Shown: one piece after another, positions 40,209 to 44,083 of the stretch
How the letters are laid out: each line of letters starts with the position of its first letter
Position numbering within the stretch: the stretch's first letter is position 1
Virus record (IMG/VR): IMGVR_UViG_3300047557_004020
Coordinates: 1 to 44,083 of that record
From: a virus
Length of the DNA stretch: 44,083 bases
Strand: one strand, 5' to 3'
Notes under the pieces: generated by a model
Seen by the model: the letters and a program-made list of their open reading frames with translations, nothing else
Databases searched by the model: none
What the model was told of the DNA's origin: nothing
Made by a program: the position numbers and the translations under genes

Positions 40209-41438
40209 ATGTTTCAACGTCGTCCTCATCAGGTTCATGCCAACGACATGATGCTTAAGCATTCTAAGGGAATTATCTGTGCTGTCACTGGTGCAGGTAA
40301 GACTCGCATTGGTATTTTTGATACCATGAAGCAGTTTGAGAACGATCAACCTCAAACTGTTGTTGTAGTTGCCCCTAGACTCATGTTGGCAAATCAACTA
40401 TCTCATGAGTACTTAGAGTTTATTACGAATGCTTCTGTTTTCCATTGTCACACTGGAGATACTATTCACCAGTCTTCTACACATCCCAAGATGATTGCAA
40501 ATTGGGTTAAAAATACTCCTGGTCATAAACTGATCATCACTACTTATCATTCTCTGCAACGTCTGATTGATGCAGAGATTCATATTGATGCTGCTCATCT
40601 AGATGAAGCACATAATTCTGTTCAAAAGAAGTTTTTTCCTGCTGTTGAAAAACTTTCGCAAAAAGCAGCACGTTTTTATTCTTACACTGCGACTCCCAAG
40701 TATTCTTCTCAGTTCAATAAACCTGGAATGAACTGGAGTCATGTATATGGTCAAATTATTGTGAACATTTCTGCACCCGAAATGGTTGCTGGTGGTTTCA
40801 TTGTTCCTCCAAGTATTCAAGCAAAACAAATCAATGTGATTCGGGATAAAGAGTTTGGTGCTGAGCGTGATTGCATGACTCTTTTGGATACTATTCTCAA
40901 TGAAGACAATATGGAAAAAGTATTGGTTGCTGCACCAAATACTAAAGTCCTCATGCGGATGCTTGCAGAGACTGATTTCATGACAGAAGTTCAGTCTTAT
41001 GGTTATGATGTTCTTTGGATTACTTCCAAATATGGTGCTTTCATCAACAATCAAAAAGTAAGTCGTGAAGTCTTTTTCAACACTCTTAAGGAATATGGAA
41101 AGGATCCTAACAAAAAGTTTATTCTTCTTCACTACAGCATTCTATCTGAAGGTATTGATTGCCCTGGATTGACCTCTTGCATCCTCATGAGGAACATGGA
41201 TTATATCTCAATGGCACAAACTATCGGTCGTGTGATTCGTCTTCATCCAGAGGATTCTGAGCGCCTCTTACAGGGTTCTCTGGTTCCTGGTAAAGTTGAA
41301 GATTATGTAAAGTCCTATGGTTTCATCCATGTTCCAGTGTATAGTAACACTGGTATCGCCACTGCTCGACGCATTCAAGCGGTTGCTGAAACCATCTTTG
41401 TCAACGGTCAACCCGTAATTTCCACCATTAAAAAGTGA
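40209..41438 (+). CDS. SF2 DEAH-type helicase (409 aa)
   Basis: ATG 40209 is chosen; an in-frame TTG at 40200 is possible but would sit on the predicted transcript start. Motifs in order: QxxxxHQVHA near the N-terminus, Walker A GAGKT (28-32), Ia VVVAPRLML, II LDEAH (D132), III SYTATPK, V SEGIDCPGL, VI QTIGRVIRL. Length is short for T4 UvsW (587 aa) and the separate N-terminal DNA-binding domain is missing. Superfamily 2, ResIII-like. Probable roles are DNA branch or R-loop processing; the UvsW equivalence is inference. GC content is higher than that of the fibre genes. Confidence 0.9.
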   Translation: MFQRRPHQVHANDMMLKHSKGIICAVTGAGKTRIGIFDTMKQFENDQPQTVVVVAPRLMLANQLSHEYLEFITNASVFHCHTGDTIHQSSTHPKMIANWVKNTPGHKLIITTYHSLQRLIDAEIHIDAAHLDEAHNSVQKKFFPAVEKLSQKAARFYSYTATPKYSSQFNKPGMNWSHVYGQIIVNISAPEMVAGGFIVPPSIQAKQINVIRDKEFGAERDCMTLLDTILNEDNMEKVLVAAPNTKVLMRMLAETDFMTEVQSYGYDVLWITSKYGAFINNQKVSREVFFNTLKEYGKDPNKKFILLHYSILSEGIDCPGLTSCILMRNMDYISMAQTIGRVIRLHPEDSERLLQGSLVPGKVEDYVKSYGFIHVPVYSNTGIATARRIQAVAETIFVNGQPVISTIKK

Positions 41439-41449
41439 GGTTCTGAATC

Positions 41450-41590
41450 ATGAAACATCGCGTTACTTGCATGGTCAGCGGTCAAACGTTTTATGTTGAA
41501 TGCTATGCTCGAAACCGTGATGAAGCAATTCGCGTTGCTAAATCACAATATCCAAATGCACGGATTATGACCTCTACAATTATTTACTGA
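41450..41590 (+). CDS. hypothetical protein (46 aa)
   Basis: ATG at 41450, 11 bases after the helicase stop with a GAGG site before it, TGA at 41588-41590. MKHRVTCMVSGQTFYVECYARNRDEAIRVAKSQYPNARIMTSTIIY looks like a tiny beta-alpha-beta fold with two cysteines ('VTCMVSGQTFYVECYARNRDEA..VAK..YP.A'). Similar small ORFs are frequent in cyanophages. Its stop overlaps the next ATG (TGATG). Confidence 0.7.
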   Translation: MKHRVTCMVSGQTFYVECYARNRDEAIRVAKSQYPNARIMTSTIIY

Positions 41591-41811
41591 TGAATACACA
41601 AAACGAAACTCTTTTAAATTCAAAGCCAGGTGATCCTAATGGATATGTAACTAAAGATGGTGAATGGGCAGCAGTCCCTTGGGGTAAAAAATTTGTTATC
41701 CTTCATAAAGGACAGCAAGTTCACACCGCAAATAACTACAAAACTGCTAAAAACTTTATTCAAAAGGCAGTTAAAGGTAAGACTATTTCCAGTTTGAATC
41801 AATTTCTATGA
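41590..41811 (+). CDS. hypothetical protein (73 aa)
   Basis: Coupled by TGATG to the previous ORF and by ATGA to the next. Product MNTQNETLLNSKPGDPNGYVTKDGEWAAVPW...; YVTKDGEWAAVPWGKKFVILHKGQQVHTANNYKTAKNFI appears as a beta-rich small domain with a basic C-terminus. No family recognised. Tight coupling on both sides supports translation. Confidence 0.7.
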   Translation: MNTQNETLLNSKPGDPNGYVTKDGEWAAVPWGKKFVILHKGQQVHTANNYKTAKNFIQKAVKGKTISSLNQFL

Positions 41812-42014
41812 GTGATACTTTTACTCTGACATCTTTTGAACCTTACGATAGACATAATTACGAAGTTGTGTTGAAAAATGGTAAAAAAGTATTTTTTGAA
41901 AATTGGGAAGATATTCAAAGGTATTGGTTTGTAAATTCTGAGATTCCAGATTTTTTGGATTATGTAGTCATTAAAGATAAAAGAAAGGTTAAGGGAGGTG
42001 GGTTTGGTAAATAA
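41808..42014 (+). CDS. hypothetical protein (68 aa)
   Basis: MSDTFTLTSFEPYDRHNYEVVLKNGKKVFFENWEDIQRYWFVNSEIPDFLDYVVIKDKRKVKGGGFGK. This is a beta-sheet start, an aromatic helix, then a basic glycine-lysine tail ending KVKGGGFGK that could bind nucleic acid. Four-base overlap (ATGA) with the previous gene. Function unknown. Its stop is embedded in a late promoter motif. Confidence 0.7.
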   Translation: MSDTFTLTSFEPYDRHNYEVVLKNGKKVFFENWEDIQRYWFVNSEIPDFLDYVVIKDKRKVKGGGFGK

Positions 42015-42017
42015 ATA
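42010..42017 (+). promoter_or_regulatory. late promoter motif AATAAATA
   Basis: Overlaps the previous stop and ends 21 bases before the ATG at 42039. Confidence 0.55.
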
Positions 42018-42038
42018 TTGCTATCATAGGAAGGTTCT

Positions 42039-42227
42039 ATGGGATCCCTGTTTTTAACTACGGTTTTGTCTTGTCGTCAGTTATTGGGGATTGCAAATCG
42101 GATAGTAAATAACAGTCTTTTAACAACACAACAAAAGACTGAAATTGTTCTAGAGTTGCGTAAACTTGTACCTTCTTGCCCTCTTATCATCAAGAACTAT
42201 GACACAAAAACAACTTCAAGCAATTGA
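42039..42227 (+). CDS. hypothetical protein (62 aa)
   Basis: MGSLFLTTVLSCRQLLGIANRIVNNSLLTTQQKTEIVLELRKLVPSCPLIIKNYDTKTTSSN, with GGAAGG upstream at 42029-42034. Helical, with two cysteines. No transmembrane length segment. Overlaps the next ORF by 29 bases. Family unknown. Confidence 0.6.
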   Translation: MGSLFLTTVLSCRQLLGIANRIVNNSLLTTQQKTEIVLELRKLVPSCPLIIKNYDTKTTSSN

Positions 42228-42354
42228 TCTTATGCTTGAGGATTTGCATACATCTCATCACGAAATTAGGACAATTGCTAAGAAACTGGGTTGTGAAAAT
42301 GAACTTGAAGAATTGAAGATAAATCTTATAGATTATTTGTATTCATTAAAATGA
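42199..42354 (+). CDS. hypothetical helical protein (51 aa)
   Basis: The start at 42199 (MTQKQLQAIDLMLEDLHTSHHEI...) is preferred to an earlier ATG at 42166 that would overlap the previous gene by 62 bases. The product is all helical with leucine heptads. ATGA overlap with the next gene supports translation. No family assigned. Confidence 0.6.
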   Translation: MTQKQLQAIDLMLEDLHTSHHEIRTIAKKLGCENELEELKINLIDYLYSLK

Positions 42355-42626
42355 ATTCCTACTATTTTTGGGTTTTTCTGCTATCTGTGAGCATTTACTT
42401 GGTCTACACAGATGCTAGTATTGCAAGATTTGTTGATCTCATGAGTAGATTGATTAAATTCCAATACGAAAAAACCAAATGGTGGTTAATTCACAATCCT
42501 CAAAATCCAGTTGTAAAATACCTGATGTGGCGCCGTGCTTTGAAACTTGCAAAAGAACTTCAAGATGAAATCCAAATGGAACGTCAATCCAGACAAGGCA
42601 ACAACAATAGCAAGACTATTGAGTGA
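42351..42626 (+). CDS. single-pass membrane protein (91 aa)
   Basis: Residues 4-24 (YYFWVFLLSVSIYLVYTDASI) form one transmembrane helix with a short N-terminal side. Then comes a basic, aromatic helix FQYEKTKWWLIHNPQNPVVKYLMWRRALKLAKELQDEI, which would lie along the membrane on the cytoplasmic side. This 'YYFWVFL..V..YL..TDASxA' / 'WW..HNP..P..KY..WRR' layout is one I recognise from T4-like cyanophages; role unknown. It overlaps neighbours on both sides (4 bases upstream, 62 downstream). Confidence 0.72.
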   Translation: MNSYYFWVFLLSVSIYLVYTDASIARFVDLMSRLIKFQYEKTKWWLIHNPQNPVVKYLMWRRALKLAKELQDEIQMERQSRQGNNNSKTIE

Positions 42627-42738
42627 ATTAGAAGGCGCCACATATATTTTGGATTGTCTAGGTGATAAAGAGGCATATGATTATATTACTGAATTGAAAA
42701 AGAAGTACTATAAGGAATATTTTGGTAGAAATAAATAA
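42565..42738 (+). CDS. hypothetical protein (57 aa)
   Basis: Start at 42565 (MKSKWNVNPDKATTIARLLSELEG...); an in-frame ATG at 42547 is also possible. Basic, helical, ending LKKKYYKEYFGRNK. It overlaps the membrane-protein gene by 62 bases in another frame, unusually long, but the coding pattern in this frame (KATTIARLLSELEGATYILDCLGDKEAYDYITELKKKYYKE) looks genuine. No family function known. Confidence 0.6.
   Translation: MKSKWNVNPDKATTIARLLSELEGATYILDCLGDKEAYDYITELKKKYYKEYFGRNK
42730..42737 (+). promoter_or_regulatory. late promoter motif AATAAATA
   Basis: Overlaps the previous stop codon and ends 21 bases before the ATG at 42759. Confidence 0.55.
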
Positions 42739-42758
42739 CACTAAACTTGGAGTTTACT

Positions 42759-43079
42759 ATGCTTTCGACTTCTTACAGATTGCGTCTTGAAGAAATTTGT
42801 AATAAAATTGTGAGACAAGAAGAAGTAAGTTTGCAAGATATCATTTGGGCAGAAAAACTTGCAAAAGCAAATCGCACTGCTGGAACAATGCTACGTCAAG
42901 CACGTAGAAAAGCGGCAAATCCAGATATGCAAGAAGATAGTCTGGATGGATTTTTAAACGCATTGGACATTGGTGGAATTGGTCACGAAGGAAGAGGAAT
43001 ATCAGGATTTAATAGTGTTGATGATATTGTAGATTTCTTTACAGAAGATAGACCTGATGATTGGAGAACCAGAGACTGA
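42759..43079 (+). CDS. cyanophage conserved hypothetical (106 aa)
   Basis: Start at 42759, with GGAG at 42749-42752; an in-frame ATG at 42747 would overlap that site. Helical N-terminal half with basic face (LAKANRTAGTMLRQARRKA), then DSLDGFLNALDIGG...GRGISGF and a terminal acidic segment DDIVDFFTEDRPDDWRTRD. The helix-linker-acidic layout recurs in cyanophage small proteins of unknown role. TGATG coupling to the next gene. Confidence 0.7.
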   Translation: MLSTSYRLRLEEICNKIVRQEEVSLQDIIWAEKLAKANRTAGTMLRQARRKAANPDMQEDSLDGFLNALDIGGIGHEGRGISGFNSVDDIVDFFTEDRPDDWRTRD

Positions 43080-43264
43080 TGAAACCTAACTTTCGTAAAG
43101 TATTGGAAATGGCACTTGAAGAAGGTGTTAGGTATGGATATCGTCGTGCTCACAAACACGTAGAAAATCCTCATGAAGATGCTATAATTGATAATGTTGT
43201 AGAGAGTGTTATGAACTCTTTATACGAATGGTTTGACTTTGAGGATGAAAATGAAAATTGTTGA
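43079..43264 (+). CDS. cyanophage conserved hypothetical (61 aa)
   Basis: Starts on the stop of the previous gene (TGATG). MKPNFRKVLEMALEEGVRYGYRRAHKHVENPHEDAIIDNVVESVMNSLYEWFDFEDENENC is a helical pattern I recognise as recurrent in T4-like cyanophages ('ALEEGI..GY.RAHKH.ENP....I..NI....ME.I.E.FDF'). Function unknown. Overlaps the next ORF by 14 bases. Confidence 0.75.
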   Translation: MKPNFRKVLEMALEEGVRYGYRRAHKHVENPHEDAIIDNVVESVMNSLYEWFDFEDENENC

Positions 43265-43508
43265 CTTTGCGATTAGGGAAGATTTTGGTAAAGACTATTA
43301 TTTCTTCTTTTTTAAAGCAAAAAAATACACTCTAATTCAAGGTTCGGTGGGGTGGTTTGATTATCCATCTTGGCCTTATTGTCAAATTAATTTTGGAATG
43401 GGTCGCATTTTTAGTATCTTATTGCAAGTTTACAAGTTTGGATTTGATATGGAATTTTGTGGTAGGACATTTAATCTAAACTATTTTGACGAAGATGCAA
43501 GTAACTGA
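43251..43508 (+). CDS. hypothetical aromatic-rich protein (85 aa)
   Basis: Start at 43251, because GAGG at 43241-43244 is then six bases upstream; ATG 43245 is the alternative. Rich in F, Y and W (DYYFFFFKAKKYTLIQGSVGWFDYPSWPYCQINFGMGRIF). Probably a compact beta sandwich; not a membrane protein by pattern. Overlaps the next gene by 14 bases. No family recognised. Confidence 0.62.
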   Translation: MKIVDFAIREDFGKDYYFFFFKAKKYTLIQGSVGWFDYPSWPYCQINFGMGRIFSILLQVYKFGFDMEFCGRTFNLNYFDEDASN

Positions 43509-43710
43509 ACATAATCTTGATGATTGCGATCTTACGATACAAGAACTTAAAGAAGTTATTCGTATTGTGATGAAAGAACTCAAGTCCTACAAAGATGATT
43601 TGTCAACTCAAATGTATTATGCAAAAATCATTGGGAAACTTTATGGACTTGCTCACACACTGGACGATTTCCAAACTGGCACAGAAGAAACCACAATCAC
43701 TGACCTTTGA
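43495..43710 (+). CDS. hypothetical helical protein (71 aa)
   Basis: Start at 43495 (MQVTEHNLDDCDLTIQELKEVIRIVMKELKSYKDDLSTQMYYAKIIGKLYGLAHTLDD...), with GACGAAGA upstream. Amphipathic helices throughout, ending in an acidic, threonine-rich tail. No family known. It closes the coupled run of small genes begun at 41450. Confidence 0.65.
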   Translation: MQVTEHNLDDCDLTIQELKEVIRIVMKELKSYKDDLSTQMYYAKIIGKLYGLAHTLDDFQTGTEETTITDL

Positions 43711-43712
43711 CC

Positions 43713-43718
43713 TATAAT
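43713..43718 (+). promoter_or_regulatory. possible promoter -10 TATAAT
   Basis: TATAAT lies just after the previous stop and 22 bases before the ATG at 43741. There is no acceptable -35 at 16-18 bp (a TTGACC abuts it directly), so this is weak. Confidence 0.35.
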
Positions 43719-43740
43719 ATCTAAGTAATCGCAAAGAACG

Positions 43741-44058
43741 ATGAGTTTCTCCAAAACGATTTCAGTTTTTGCCGCCCTCGCTAGTATCTTTGGTGCTGGT
43801 GCTGCTGGTTGGAAACTATCGCAGGATAGTCAAGTTAAACCAACAGCGGAAGTGAATACCCAGTATGAGCAACATATTACAGAACTTCAACAGCAAATTT
43901 CTGGTCTTCAGCAGCAACTTACTAATACTAATCCACCACCATCGGTAAATCTTCCACCACAAACGCAAACAGATGTAAAGCAAGTTACTCCACCCACAAC
44001 TCCACAACTTCCTCCACCTCCTGCCCCAAATCCTCCTGCCGCTGGCAATTTTGAATGA
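43741..44058 (+). CDS. membrane-anchored coiled-coil, proline-rich protein (105 aa)
   Basis: Residues 5-25 (KTISVFAALASIFGAGAAGW) form a signal-anchor or transmembrane helix, residues about 42-62 a Q-rich coiled coil (QHITELQQQISGLQQQL), and residues 65-105 a proline-rich tail (PPPSVNLPPQTQ...PPPPAPNPPAAGNFE). The order of TM anchor, coiled coil and Pro-rich periplasmic tail recalls spanin-like proteins, but no lipobox partner is visible in the window, so lysis function is not claimed. Last gene; the window ends 25 bases later. Confidence 0.68.
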   Translation: MSFSKTISVFAALASIFGAGAAGWKLSQDSQVKPTAEVNTQYEQHITELQQQISGLQQQLTNTNPPPSVNLPPQTQTDVKQVTPPTTPQLPPPPAPNPPAAGNFE

Positions 44059-44083
44059 TTTCTGACAATTTTCTTCAACTTGC

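Noticed and set aside
43713-43740. Full sigma70 promoter before the last gene
   Set aside because: TATAAT is present, but TTGACC directly abuts it instead of being 16-18 bp away. Kept only as a weak -10.

Overview
The window is about 44 kb of a T4-like cyanomyovirus genome, that is, a contractile-tailed phage of marine Synechococcus or Prochlorococcus. Three lines of evidence support this. T4-type genes are recognisable from protein sequence alone (gp32, gp33, gp59, gp53, gp48, gp4, gp26, gp51, gp5). Cyanophage hallmark genes are present (phoH, thyX, DUF1825, DUF4278-like, MGME1-like exonuclease, 2OG-Fe(II) oxygenase, several S74/collagen/glycine-rich fibre genes). The DNA is AT-rich, and 'ATAAATA' motifs resembling the T4 late promoter lie close upstream of many structural and small genes. 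No host chromosomal gene, integrase or insertion sequence is visible.

Layout. (1) 1-6675 is a plus-strand early/middle block. A consensus sigma70 promoter leads into what looks like a glutamine-riboswitch-type leader and three tiny ORFs. Nucleotide and DNA metabolism follows (ThyX, PhoH, a PD-(D/E)XK exonuclease), then the late-transcription coactivator gp33, helicase loader gp59, DUF1825, gp32 and a Mom-like acyltransferase-fold protein. (2) 6664-9254 is a minus-strand island of gp53, gp48, a virion-type protein and gp4. (3) 9255-19000 is the tail-tube/baseplate-hub module, running plus from a symmetrical divergent promoter: gp54-like, gp26, gp51 (with a strong -1 frameshift signal joining them), two tape-measure/lysin-type proteins, a gp27-like hub, gp5 OB-fold and a separate beta-helical needle. 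(4) 19038-40053 holds fibre and adhesin genes built from shared modules: decapeptide-like repeats, VGIG...P..LDV repeats, a collagen-like stretch, glycine-rich tips and an S74 autoproteolytic chaperone. They are interrupted at 28.2-31.5 kb by accessory genes: a heptad-repeat protein, a zinc-ribbon protein, a prolyl-hydroxylase-like oxygenase, an orphan Phd/YefM-like antitoxin, three tRNAs interleaved with a pseudoknotted RNA, and an HNH endonuclease. (5) 40057-44058 starts with a putative terminated small RNA, then an SF2 helicase and a tightly overlapped run of ten or more small cyanophage ORFs.

How it works together. Host-type sigma70 promoters (TTGACA/TATAAT-like, 17-bp spacing) drive the metabolic and tRNA blocks. 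Gp33, encoded here, is the expected coactivator for the ATAAATA promoters that precede the virion genes. The baseplate hub seems to be T4's with its parts redistributed: T4 gp5 is one OB-lysozyme-needle protein, whereas here the OB-fold, peptidoglycan hydrolase and needle lie in separate genes.

The observations I would follow first are: the pseudoknotted RNA between the tRNAs; the glutamine-riboswitch-like leader; the gp26/gp51 frameshift; the pairing of a collagen-like fibre with a prolyl-hydroxylase-like enzyme; inverted repeats placed around the -10 or -35 hexamer of most strong promoters; and a promoter-hairpin-terminator unit at 40.1 kb that looks like a free-standing small RNA.
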